Assembly: GCA_946887295.1 (NCBI GenBank)
Contig: CAMPKP010000021.1
Location: forward strand, 1 to 31,208
Reading direction: 5' to 3'
Source of the DNA: an uncultured Gemmatimonadota bacterium
GTDB lineage: Bacteria > Gemmatimonadota > Gemmatimonadetes > Gemmatimonadales > GWC2-71-9
DNA length: 31,208 bases
Shown one piece after another: positions 1 through 7,074 of the stretch; within the stretch, counting starts at the first letter, position 1; each line of letters opens with the position of its first letter. Under the pieces are notes generated by a model. The model was not told the origin of the DNA, did no database searches, and saw only the letters and a program-made list of their open reading frames with translations. The translations under genes and the position numbers were made by a program.

Positions 1-1
1 T

Positions 2-27
2 CTCCGGCACTCTGTATCCTGCCGGAG
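2..27. promoter_or_regulatory. 8-bp inverted repeat upstream of the trehalose operon
   Basis: CTCCGGCA (2-9) and TGCCGGAG (20-27) are perfect complements around a 10-base loop, 79 bases before the first start codon. No T-run follows. It may be the terminator hairpin of a gene left of the window or an operator for the operon. Two weaker 5-bp repeats (31-35/42-46 and 50-54/61-65) follow in the same leader. Confidence 0.4.
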
Positions 28-106
28 GTGGTCCGGCCCGGCGGACGGAGCAGGCCCTTCCCTGCCCGGCGCGCGGCGGCGGCAACCGGAGAGGGCACGC
101 GATCCG

Positions 107-1693
107 ATGGCGGAGGCGACGTCGCAGTCCACGGTGGGCCCGGCCCTCGGCTGGCAGGCCGCCGTGTTCGACCTCGATGGAGTCCTGACGTTCACCGCCA
201 GGATCCATTCCGCGGCGTGGACCGAGCTCTTCGACGAATACCTCCGCTCCCGCAGCGCGCGCACCGGCGAGCCGTTCCGCGCGTTTACCGAAGCCGATTA
301 TCGCGACTACGTCGACGGGCGGCCCCGCTACGACGGGGTGCGGACGTTCCTCGCGTCGCGCGGCATCACGCTGCCCGAGGGAGAGACCACCGACCCGCCG
401 GAGCGCGAGACCGTGCGCGGCCTGGGCAATCGCAAGAACGCCCTCTTCCACGTCCGGCTGGCGCAGCAGCCGGTGCCGACCGACGACGCCGCGGTCGCGC
501 TGGCCCGCGCACTCCAGGCGCACGGCGTCCGCGTCGGCGTGGCGTCGTCGAGCAGGAACGCGGTCACCATCCTCGCGGGCGCCGGGCTCGAGCACCTGTT
601 CGACGCCGTGGTGGACGGCCTCGTCAGCGAGCAGCTGGGCCTCGCGGGCAAGCCCGCCCCTGACATCTTCCTCGAGTGTCTCCGCCGGCTGGGGGTGGGG
701 GATCCCGCCCTCGCCCTGATGGCGGAGGACGCGGACGTCGGCGTCGAGGCCGGGCGCCGGGGCGGCTTCGGCCTCGTGCTCGGAGTGGACCGCGGCGGGC
801 GTGCCGTCGCCCTCAGGGAGCATGGCGCCGACTGGATCGTGCGGGACTTCCAGAGCGTGACGCTCGAGCGGCTGGCGCAGTACTTCGCCAACCGGCAGCA
901 GGTCCGGCCCAATGCGGTCGCCCGGTGGCCCGACCTCGTTCGCGAGCTGCGCGGCCGCACACCGGCGATCTTCCTCGACTACGACGGCACCCTCACCCCG
1001 ATCGTCAGCCGCCCGGACCTGGCGGTCCTCTCCGAGGACATGCGCGCGACCCTGCGCCGCGTCGCGCGCGCCTGGCCGACCACGATCGTGAGCGGCCGCG
1101 GACGGGAGGACGTCGCGGCCCTGGTGGGACTCGAGCAGATCACCTACGCCGGGAGTCACGGCTTCGATATCAGCGGGCCGCGGGCCGCGACGCTGCGCCT
1201 GGAGGTGGCGCCGGAGATGGTGCCGCTCCTGGCCGAGCTCTCCGAGGAGCTGCGGCGGCGCACGGCGGGAATTCCGGGAGCCCTGGTCGAGAACAAGCGG
1301 CTCTCGATCGCCGTGCACTACCGGCTGGTCGCCCCGGACCGGGTGCCGGAGGTGGAGCGGATAGTCGACCAGGTGCTGGCCGGGAAGCCGCAGCTCCGAA
1401 AGGCGGTCGGCAAGATGGTCTTCGAGCTGCGGCCTTCCGTCGAGTGGGACAAGGGAAAGGCGGTGCTGTGGCTGATGGAATCGCTGGGTCTCGCCGGTCC
1501 CGACGTCGTTCCGCTCTACATCGGCGACGACGTCACCGACGAGGACGCCTTCCTCGCGCTGGCTGAGCGCGGCATCGGCATCCTGGTCGCCGAGCTGCCG
1601 CGCCCGACCGCGGCGCGCTACTCCCTGCAGGACGTGGACGAAGTGGGCGAGCTGCTGCGCCGGCTTGCCGCGCTCGCGGTCAGCGCGGCATGA
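107..1693 (+). CDS. otsB: fused beta-phosphoglucomutase-like HAD hydrolase and trehalose-6-phosphate phosphatase
   Basis: This 528-residue cytosolic protein carries two HAD phosphohydrolase domains. Residues about 17-255 form a beta-phosphoglucomutase-like domain with nucleophile motif DLDGV (D22, D24), a GVASSS motif II region and GKPAPDIF. Residues about 270-525 form an OtsB domain with DYDGT (D291, D293), VSGRGREDV, YAGSHGFDI, ENKRLSIAVHYR and the metal-binding GDDVTDEDAF (473-482). OtsB removes phosphate from trehalose 6-phosphate; the first domain could interconvert beta-glucose 1-phosphate and glucose 6-phosphate, or be another sugar phosphatase. ATG at 107 was chosen because the HAD motif follows shortly; no strong Shine-Dalgarno sequence is visible. 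The stop overlaps the next ATG (ATGA). Mycobacterial OtsB1 has the same HAD-OtsB order followed by GH65 in one chain; here GH65 is the next gene. Confidence 0.88.
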   Translation: MAEATSQSTVGPALGWQAAVFDLDGVLTFTARIHSAAWTELFDEYLRSRSARTGEPFRAFTEADYRDYVDGRPRYDGVRTFLASRGITLPEGETTDPPERETVRGLGNRKNALFHVRLAQQPVPTDDAAVALARALQAHGVRVGVASSSRNAVTILAGAGLEHLFDAVVDGLVSEQLGLAGKPAPDIFLECLRRLGVGDPALALMAEDADVGVEAGRRGGFGLVLGVDRGGRAVALREHGADWIVRDFQSVTLERLAQYFANRQQVRPNAVARWPDLVRELRGRTPAIFLDYDGTLTPIVSRPDLAVLSEDMRATLRRVARAWPTTIVSGRGREDVAALVGLEQITYAGSHGFDISGPRAATLRLEVAPEMVPLLAELSEELRRRTAGIPGALVENKRLSIAVHYRLVAPDRVPEVERIVDQVLAGKPQLRKAVGKMVFELRPSVEWDKGKAVLWLMESLGLAGPDVVPLYIGDDVTDEDAFLALAERGIGILVAELPRPTAARYSLQDVDEVGELLRRLAALAVSAA

Positions 1694-4164
1694 CCGAGCC
1701 TCGCCCGTCGAGCGCGGTGCCGGGGAGCGATCCCTGGGTGCTGCGCTACGAGGGCTTCGATCCGGCGCGCGAGGGACTGCGCGAGGCCCTGTGCGCCCTC
1801 GGCAACGGCGTATTCGTCACCCGCGGCGCCGCCACCGAGGCCAGCGCGGACGACGTGCACTACCCCGGCACCTACGTCGCCGGGGGATACAACGAGCTGG
1901 CCAGCGAGGTGGCCGGGCGGACCGTGGTCAACGAGGATCTGGTCAACTTCACCAACTGGCTCCCGCTCACCTTCCGTGCGGAGGAGGGCGACTGGCTCGA
2001 GCTCCGCGGCGTAGAGATCCTCTCCTTCCGGCAGGAGCTCGATCTGCGCGACGGCATCCTCTCGCGGCGCTTCCGCTTTCGGGATCCGCAGGGCCGGGAG
2101 ACCACGGTCGAGGAGCGCCGCCTGGTGCACATGCGACAGGCGCACCTCGCCGCCATCGATTACCGCATCACTCCCGAGAACTGGGGAGGCGCGATCCGGG
2201 TGCGCTCCCTGCTCGACGGCTCGGTCACCAACTCCGGCGTGGCGCGCTACCGCCAGCTCTCCAATCGGCATCTCGAGCTGGTCGGCAGCGCCGCCGCGGC
2301 CCCCGAGGGTGTCTACCTGGTGGTGCGCACGACCCAGTCGCGGCTCGAGCTGGCCACGGCGGCGCGCACCCGGCTCCATCGTGGCGGGGAGCGGCTCGAC
2401 GGCGAGCGGCGGATCCTCGACGATCTGCCCCAGCGGATCGGGGAGGAGCTGCGCGCGAGCGTCGCCGAGGGGCAGACGCTCACGGTCGAGAAGGTGGTGG
2501 CGCTCTACCGCTCCCGGGATCGCGGCATCGGCGACCCCGCCGCCGAGGCCCGCCTCGCGCTCGTCCGCGCGCCGGATTTCGCCGAGCTCGCGGCGAGCCA
2601 TCGGCTGGCGTGGCAGGCGCTCTGGCGCCGCTTCGACCTCGAGATCGAGGGCGAGCTCGACGGCGCCTCGCTGGACCGGGCACAGCTCATCCTCCGGCTC
2701 CACATCTTCCACCTGCTCCAGACCGTCTCCCCCAATACCGTCGGGCTCGACGTCGGCGTGCCCGCGCGCGGCCTGCACGGCGAGGCGTACCGGGGACACA
2801 TCTTCTGGGACGAGCTGTTCATTCTGCCGTTCTACGAGCTTCGCTTGCCGGCCATCACCCGGTCGCTGCTGCTCTACCGCTACTTCCGGCTCGATCCGGC
2901 CCGCGAGCTCGCGCGGCAGGCCGGCTACGAGGGGGCGATGTACCCCTGGCAGAGCAGCAGCGGCGGCCGCGAGGCGACCCAGGAGCTGCACCTCAACCCG
3001 CTCTCGGGCCAGTGGGGCCCCGACTACAGCCGGCTCCAGCGACACGTCAACGCCGCCATCGTCTACAACGTCTGGCGCTACTGGCGGGCGACCGGCGACC
3101 GCCCGTTCCTGCAGGATTACGGCGCCGAGATGGTGCTGGAGATAGCCCGGTTCTGGGCCAGTCTCGCCACCTGGAGCGAGTCCCGCGGCCGCTTCGAGAT
3201 CCTCGGCGTGATGGGACCGGACGAGTACCACGAGCAGTATCCCGGAGCCCCCACCGGCGGGGTCGGGAACAACGCCTACACCAACGTGATGGCGGTCTGG
3301 TGCCTGCTCCGGGCGCTGGACGTGCTGGACGAGGTGGGGCCGTCGCGCCGCGCCGAGCTCGTCGCGATGCTCGGCATCGGGGAAGTCGAGCTGGACCGCT
3401 GGGAGGCGATCAGCCGGAAGATGTTCGTGCCGCTGGTGGACGGCGGCGTCATCGAGCAGTTCGAGGGCTACAGCCGGCTCCGGGAGCTCGACTGGGATGC
3501 CTACCGCAGGAAGTACGGGGACATCGCGCGGCTGGACCGCATCCTCAAGGCGGAAGGCGATTCGCCCGATCGCTACCAGGTGTCGAAGCAGGCCGACGTC
3601 ACGATGCTCTTCTACCTCTTCGATCCGGACGAGCTGCACGCCCTCTTCCAGCGGCTCGGCTACCCCTTCGACAGCGAGACGCTGCGCCGCAACGTGGAGT
3701 ACTACGTGCCTCGAACCAGCCACGGCTCCACGCTGAGCACGGTGGTGTTCGCCTCGGTGACCCACCACCTCGATGCCGAGATGGGATGCCGGCTGTTCCT
3801 CGAGGCGCTCCGCAGCGACGTCGAGGACGTGCAGGGCGGCACCACCGCCGAAGGGATCCACCTCGGCGCCATGGCGGGGACGGTCGGCATCGTCCTGCGC
3901 CGCTACGCCGGCCTCGCGCTGGGGCCGGCCGGCGTCCGCTTCGAGCCGGAGCTGCCGCCCATGTTCCGGCGATTGCGCTTCCGGGTGCACTGGCGCGGCC
4001 GCTGGCTGGACGCTCATCTCACCGCCGATCGGCTGCGCCTGATCGCGGACGAGGATCGGGTGGAGCCGATTCCGGTGCGGGTGCGCGGCCGGTGGCTGTC
4101 GATCCAGCCGGGAGAGACGGTGGACCTGCCGCTCGGAGTGCCCCAGGCGGGAGAAACCCGATGA
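1690..4164 (+). CDS. GH65 family glycoside phosphorylase or hydrolase (trehalose/kojibiose/maltose phosphorylase type)
   Basis: The 824-residue protein has the usual length and layout of GH65: an N-terminal beta-sandwich (about 1-270), an (alpha/alpha)6 barrel (about 300-740) and a small C-terminal sheet. Visible landmarks are the GHIFWDE substrate motif (369-375), GPDEYHE with E512 as the likely general acid, KQADVTMLF, and the HGSTLS loop (678-683) where phosphorylases bind phosphate. GH65 phosphorylases split alpha-glucobioses into beta-glucose 1-phosphate and glucose; some members hydrolyse instead. Its start overlaps the HAD-OtsB stop and its stop overlaps the kinase start (ATGA both times), so the three are probably made together. 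The upstream beta-phosphoglucomutase-like domain would consume beta-glucose 1-phosphate, which favours a phosphorylase. The substrate, trehalose or trehalose 6-phosphate, is inferred from OtsB and cannot be read from sequence. Confidence 0.88.
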   Translation: MTEPRPSSAVPGSDPWVLRYEGFDPAREGLREALCALGNGVFVTRGAATEASADDVHYPGTYVAGGYNELASEVAGRTVVNEDLVNFTNWLPLTFRAEEGDWLELRGVEILSFRQELDLRDGILSRRFRFRDPQGRETTVEERRLVHMRQAHLAAIDYRITPENWGGAIRVRSLLDGSVTNSGVARYRQLSNRHLELVGSAAAAPEGVYLVVRTTQSRLELATAARTRLHRGGERLDGERRILDDLPQRIGEELRASVAEGQTLTVEKVVALYRSRDRGIGDPAAEARLALVRAPDFAELAASHRLAWQALWRRFDLEIEGELDGASLDRAQLILRLHIFHLLQTVSPNTVGLDVGVPARGLHGEAYRGHIFWDELFILPFYELRLPAITRSLLLYRYFRLDPARELARQAGYEGAMYPWQSSSGGREATQELHLNPLSGQWGPDYSRLQRHVNAAIVYNVWRYWRATGDRPFLQDYGAEMVLEIARFWASLATWSESRGRFEILGVMGPDEYHEQYPGAPTGGVGNNAYTNVMAVWCLLRALDVLDEVGPSRRAELVAMLGIGEVELDRWEAISRKMFVPLVDGGVIEQFEGYSRLRELDWDAYRRKYGDIARLDRILKAEGDSPDRYQVSKQADVTMLFYLFDPDELHALFQRLGYPFDSETLRRNVEYYVPRTSHGSTLSTVVFASVTHHLDAEMGCRLFLEALRSDVEDVQGGTTAEGIHLGAMAGTVGIVLRRYAGLALGPAGVRFEPELPPMFRRLRFRVHWRGRWLDAHLTADRLRLIADEDRVEPIPVRVRGRWLSIQPGETVDLPLGVPQAGETR

Positions 4165-5105
4165 CCCGGATCGTCACCCTCACGATGAACCCGGCCGTGG
4201 ACTGCAGCGTGCAGACGGGACGGGTCGTCCCGGAACACAAGCTGCGGTGCAGCGCTCCGCGATACGATCCCGGCGGCGGCGGGCTCAACGTCGCGCGCGT
4301 CATCCGGGAGCTCGGCGAAGCCGCGCGGGCGCTCTACCCGGTCGGCGGCTTCGCCGGCCAGCAGCTCCGCGAGCTGCTGGACGCGACCGGGATCCTGCAC
4401 CAGCCGCTCGCCATCTCGGGGCACACGCGGGAGAGCTTCACGGTCCTGGAGAAGGACACCGGGGCCCAGTTCCGCTTCGTCCTGCCCGGCCCCGAGCTGC
4501 GCGAGAGTGAGTGGAAGCTGTGTCTGGACCAGGTGTCGGCGCTCGAGCCGGCGCCGGGCTATCTCGTGGCGAGCGGGAGCCTCCCGCCCGGCGTGCCGGA
4601 CGACTTCTATGCGCGGGTCGCCTCGGTCGCGCGAGAGATCGGGACCCGCCTGGCGCTCGACACGTCGGGGGCCGCCCTGCGCGAAGGCGTCAAGGGAGGC
4701 GTCTACCTGGTCAAGCCGAATCTGCGGGAGCTGGGGCAGCTCGCCGGCGCGGAGCTGCTCGACGAGGCCCAGGTGGAGCGCGCGGCGCGCGCCCTGGTGG
4801 ACGGCGGCAGGGCCGAGGTCGTCGTGGTATCGCTGGCGGCGGCCGGCGCCCTGCTGGTGACCGCCGACATCACGGAGCGGATCCGGGCACCGACGGTGCC
4901 GGTCCAGAGCCGGGTCGGAGCGGGCGATTCCACGCTCGCCGGCATCCTGGTGGGCCTCACGCGGGGCGACGAGCTCCGCCGTGCCGTCCGGCTCGGCATC
5001 GCGGCGGGCTCGGCCGCCGTCATGGCGCCCGGCACCGGGCTCTGCCGTCGGGAGGACGCCGACCGCCTGTACGCCCTGTTGCTGGCGGAGATGACCGGAG
5101 CGTGA
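4161..5105 (+). CDS. pfkB: PfkB-family sugar-phosphate kinase (minor 6-phosphofructokinase / 1-phosphofructokinase type)
   Basis: A 314-residue ribokinase-fold kinase. The start ITLTMNPAVD-like N-terminus (TLTMNPAVD, 6-14), the PGGGGLNVAR substrate/signature region (37-46), ASGSLPPGV and the C-terminal VGAGDS motif (252-257, catalytic base D256) define the PfkB/LacC/FruK subgroup that phosphorylates fructose 6-phosphate, fructose 1-phosphate or tagatose 6-phosphate. ATG at 4161 overlaps the GH65 stop by ATGA and follows a GGGAGA ribosome-binding-like run at 4149-4154. The longer open frame that reads back into the GH65 gene is not coding. In context it would take fructose 6-phosphate derived from the disaccharide to fructose 1,6-bisphosphate. 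It resembles, from memory, the mycobacterial dormancy-associated PfkB (for example APRYDPGGGG and RESFTV). Confidence 0.87.
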   Translation: MTRIVTLTMNPAVDCSVQTGRVVPEHKLRCSAPRYDPGGGGLNVARVIRELGEAARALYPVGGFAGQQLRELLDATGILHQPLAISGHTRESFTVLEKDTGAQFRFVLPGPELRESEWKLCLDQVSALEPAPGYLVASGSLPPGVPDDFYARVASVAREIGTRLALDTSGAALREGVKGGVYLVKPNLRELGQLAGAELLDEAQVERAARALVDGGRAEVVVVSLAAAGALLVTADITERIRAPTVPVQSRVGAGDSTLAGILVGLTRGDELRRAVRLGIAAGSAAVMAPGTGLCRREDADRLYALLLAEMTGA

Positions 5106-5116
5106 GGCCCCGGGGG

Positions 5117-5135
5117 CCGCCGCTACAGGCGGCGG
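5117..5135. terminator. GC-rich hairpin between convergent genes
   Basis: CCGCCGC (5117-5123) pairs with GCGGCGG (5129-5135) around TACAG. It overlaps the minus-strand stop codon at 5123-5125 and lies 12 bases after the plus-strand stop. There is no T-run on either side, so intrinsic termination is plausible rather than proven. Confidence 0.4.
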
Positions 5136-5938
5136 TACCGTGCGAGGAGGACGAAGTACAAGCCGTACAGCATGAGCCCGACCGAGGCCGCGCCCAGCAG
5201 CCACGGCCCGTGCCCGAGGCTCGAGATCAGCGACAGCGTCTCCTCCCACCCGCGCGCCTCCCGTGGATCGTACTTGATCGCGACCTCGAGGATCGAATAC
5301 CCCACCAGCAGCGACAGGGTCCCGAGCGTCATGTAACCGATGCCTCCGCTGATCGTCGCCAGGATGCGCAGCGGCCTGGAAACGTCGGGGTACAGAACGT
5401 CGAGGAAATGGCGGGTCACGCCAAGCCGCAGCTGCAGCACCCCGGCTATCATCACGATGACGCCGACCAGCCCGACGAGCCAGCGTCCCAGCCGGGGCGT
5501 GAGGAGCATGGCCACCAGGTCGTCCGGCGCCATGCCGACGGCGTTCCTCCCCAGCAGCAGGTTGACCGCCGCCTGGGCGAGCAGCGCGTATGCCACACCG
5601 GTGACGAAGAACCCCACCCGCTCGGCCAGTCCCGCGAAACTGGTGCCCTTCCGCTCGGGATCGGCGATCGCCTCGGTGAACATCCACAGCGCGTATCCGG
5701 ACAGACCCGCGGCGAGCAACCCGAGGATGATTCGGCCGTTGGGCTCGTCGCGCAGCGACTCGATCGCCCCGCGCTGATCCTCCAGCTCGCTGCCCGCCCC
5801 CAGCGCGTAGCGCAGCGCCACCGCTCCGACCATCATGGTCACGATGCCCTTCGCCATGAAGCCGAGCCGCACCAGGAAATCCGCCAGCGGCGTTAGGGGA
5901 AGGGCCGACAGCCCCGCGTTCCGGGCCCGCTGCCTCAC
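5123..5938 (-). CDS. DUF1206 integral membrane protein
   Basis: The 271-residue protein has about six hydrophobic segments arranged as three related two-helix units, with a recurring pattern of a small-residue-rich helix containing GxxxA or GYxxxG (for example LGFMAKGIVTMMVG, VGFFVTGVAYALLAQ and ISGGIGYMTLGTLSLLVG). This triplicated layout is the DUF1206 family, whose function is unknown. Its ATG at 5938 overlaps the end of the MarR gene by four bases, so the two are co-transcribed and translationally coupled. It is therefore probably under MarR control, perhaps as a membrane component of a stress response. No enzymatic motif is visible. Confidence 0.82.
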   Translation of the reverse strand: MRQRARNAGLSALPLTPLADFLVRLGFMAKGIVTMMVGAVALRYALGAGSELEDQRGAIESLRDEPNGRIILGLLAAGLSGYALWMFTEAIADPERKGTSFAGLAERVGFFVTGVAYALLAQAAVNLLLGRNAVGMAPDDLVAMLLTPRLGRWLVGLVGVIVMIAGVLQLRLGVTRHFLDVLYPDVSRPLRILATISGGIGYMTLGTLSLLVGYSILEVAIKYDPREARGWEETLSLISSLGHGPWLLGAASVGLMLYGLYFVLLARYRRL

Positions 5939-6366
5939 CGCTCCCTCAGCCGCACCCGGGTGATCTCCTCCACGGCCCGCATGACCTCATGGAAGCCCTT
6001 CACGTCCGAGGATCTGACCCGCTTGCGGATGTCCGCCTCGAGACCTTCCAGGAGCCGGTTGACCCGGCCCGTCAGCTCGCGCCCCTGCGCGCTGATGTGC
6101 ACCAGGAAGGACCGCCGGTCGTCCGGGTTGATCTCGCGGCGGACCAGCCCCGACTTCTCCAGCCGGTCGAGCAGGCTGGTGAGGGTGGATCGCTTGACCC
6201 CGAACACCCGGACCAGCTCGCCGACCGGCGCGGGGGCGTAGGTGCGGAGGTAGGTGAGGATGTGGCCCTCGAGGGGGCTCAGGCCCAGCGCTCTGGTGCG
6301 GGCCTCGAGATACATGGAGATCTGGCGGGACGCCTTGTGGAGCGGCGAGAGGAATTCGAGCGCCAT
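5935..6366 (-). CDS. MarR-family transcriptional regulator
   Basis: A 143-residue winged-helix protein of the length typical for MarR dimers. Helices for dimerisation occupy both ends; the DNA-binding core lies at about 50-110, with the recognition helix around VKRSTLTSLLDRLEKSGLV and the wing at REINPDDRRSFLVHIS. MarR proteins bind palindromes and are released by small phenolic, oxidant or other ligands. The start (ATG at 6366) is 29 bases from a 12-bp palindrome at 6395-6406, which supports autoregulation. It precedes the DUF1206 gene with a four-base overlap and is divergent from the DinB-fold gene, which carries a second copy of the palindrome. No cysteine is seen, so a thiol-oxidation switch of the OhrR kind is unlikely. 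Confidence 0.9.
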   Translation of the reverse strand: MALEFLSPLHKASRQISMYLEARTRALGLSPLEGHILTYLRTYAPAPVGELVRVFGVKRSTLTSLLDRLEKSGLVRREINPDDRRSFLVHISAQGRELTGRVNRLLEGLEADIRKRVRSSDVKGFHEVMRAVEEITRVRLRER

Positions 6367-6394
6367 CGGGGCTCCGGTCGCGACGGGAGAATGC

Positions 6395-6406
6395 TACGAA
6401 GTCGTA
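6395..6406. promoter_or_regulatory. candidate MarR operator 1
   Basis: TACGAAGTCGTA has perfect 5-bp arms around AG. It touches a minus-strand TATATT (6411-6406) that could serve as the -10 box of the regulator gene, so binding here would block the MarR-DUF1206 promoter. Confidence 0.6.
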
Positions 6407-6449
6407 ATATACGTCTTCCCGCCGAGAGACGACCGGGGCGGAGCCCGTC

Positions 6450-6480
6450 TTGACAGTGCCGCGGGCCCGCGCGATATATG
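6450..6480 (+). promoter_or_regulatory. candidate promoter for the DinB-fold gene
   Basis: A perfect TTGACA lies at 6450-6455. An AT-rich GATATATG block at 6473-6480 follows at 17-19 bases and can supply a weak -10 box. The start point would fall just before the second palindrome at 6493-6504, a common place for a repressor to act. Confidence 0.45.
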
Positions 6481-6492
6481 AGAGGAGAATAA

Positions 6493-6504
6493 TACGTTTT
6501 CGTA
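6493..6504. promoter_or_regulatory. candidate MarR operator 2
   Basis: TACGTTTTCGTA has 4-bp arms; read on the other strand (TACGAAAACGTA) it matches operator 1 at 10 of 12 positions. It lies 28 bases before the DinB-fold start, mirroring the 29-base distance of operator 1 from the MarR start. Confidence 0.58.
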
Positions 6505-6531
6505 CTATCGACCCGATCAGGAGGCCCGCCG

Positions 6532-7044
6532 ATGACCCGAGCCGAATCCCCCACTCTCGCCGAGATCGACCTGTGGCGCCAGCAGGGCCGCCTGGTCCGC
6601 GACGTCGTGGCGGTCAATGTCGGCGGCCTCACCCACGAGGACAGCCTCGCGCAGCCGCAGCCCGGCGGCAACTGTCTCAACTGGGTGCTCGGCCATCTCC
6701 TCAGCGTGTACGACGGGGTGCTCCCGCTGCTCGGCCGCGAGCCGGTGCTGGGCAGGGCGGCGCTCCAGCACTACGTCCGGGGCGCCGCCCCCATCGAGCG
6801 CGCGGACGAGGCGCTCGACTTCTCGAAGCTCCTGGCGGCATGGGGAGAGGCGGTGGAGCGGATGGATCAAGGCCTGGCGGACCTCGCGCCCGAGATCCTG
6901 GACCAGCCGGCTGCCAGTCCCACCGGCAACCCCGATGAGACCGTGCGCTCGCTCCTCACCACGGTCATGTTCCACCAGGCGTACCACGCGGGACAGACCG
7001 CGGTGCTGCGGAGGATCGCCGGGAAGGAAGGAGCGATCCGCTAG
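6532..7044 (+). CDS. DinB/YfiT-fold metalloprotein, putative stress-related thiol transferase
   Basis: A 170-residue four-helix-bundle protein. The metal triad of the fold is visible as H55 in NWVLGHLL and H148/H152 in FHQAYHAGQ. DinB-fold proteins bind a divalent metal, and several act as S-transferases for low-molecular-weight thiols or as maleylpyruvate isomerases; they are unrelated to DNA polymerase IV despite the name. Start ATG 6532 has AGGAGG at 6519-6524, seven bases upstream, one of the best ribosome-binding sites in the window. It has its own TTGACA promoter and an operator-like palindrome, and is divergent from MarR, so it is probably the main target of that repressor. Its stop is three bases from the stop of the convergent GT4 gene. 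Confidence 0.85.
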   Translation: MTRAESPTLAEIDLWRQQGRLVRDVVAVNVGGLTHEDSLAQPQPGGNCLNWVLGHLLSVYDGVLPLLGREPVLGRAALQHYVRGAAPIERADEALDFSKLLAAWGEAVERMDQGLADLAPEILDQPAASPTGNPDETVRSLLTTVMFHQAYHAGQTAVLRRIAGKEGAIR

Positions 7045-7074
7045 CGCCTACTTCCGCTCGGCGCGGATCCGCTC
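7031..7074. terminator. long hairpin spanning two convergent stop codons
   Basis: GAGCGATCCGC (7031-7041) pairs with GCGGATCCGCTC (7063-7074) with a single bulged base. The 21-base loop contains both stop codons (7042-7044 and 7048-7050) and an inner AGCG/CGCT pairing. It is a plausible bidirectional terminator without a T-run. Confidence 0.45.

Noticed and set aside
1618..4017. 799-codon open frame antisense to the GH65 gene
   Set aside because: It mirrors the GC-rich third-position pattern of the true gene, is full of low-complexity His/Glu/Gly/Arg runs and shows no family motif.
1665..4160. Long upstream extension of the PfkB frame
   Set aside because: It overlaps the GH65 gene completely and is Arg/Ala-rich nonsense; the kinase begins at the ATG that overlaps the GH65 stop.
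5106..5118. GGCCCC-G-GGGGCC palindrome after the kinase stop
   Set aside because: A one-base loop cannot form a hairpin and G/C runs of this kind are frequent at this GC content.
6532..7044. DinB as a DNA polymerase IV
   Set aside because: The name is shared only historically; this 170-residue metal-binding bundle has no polymerase motifs.
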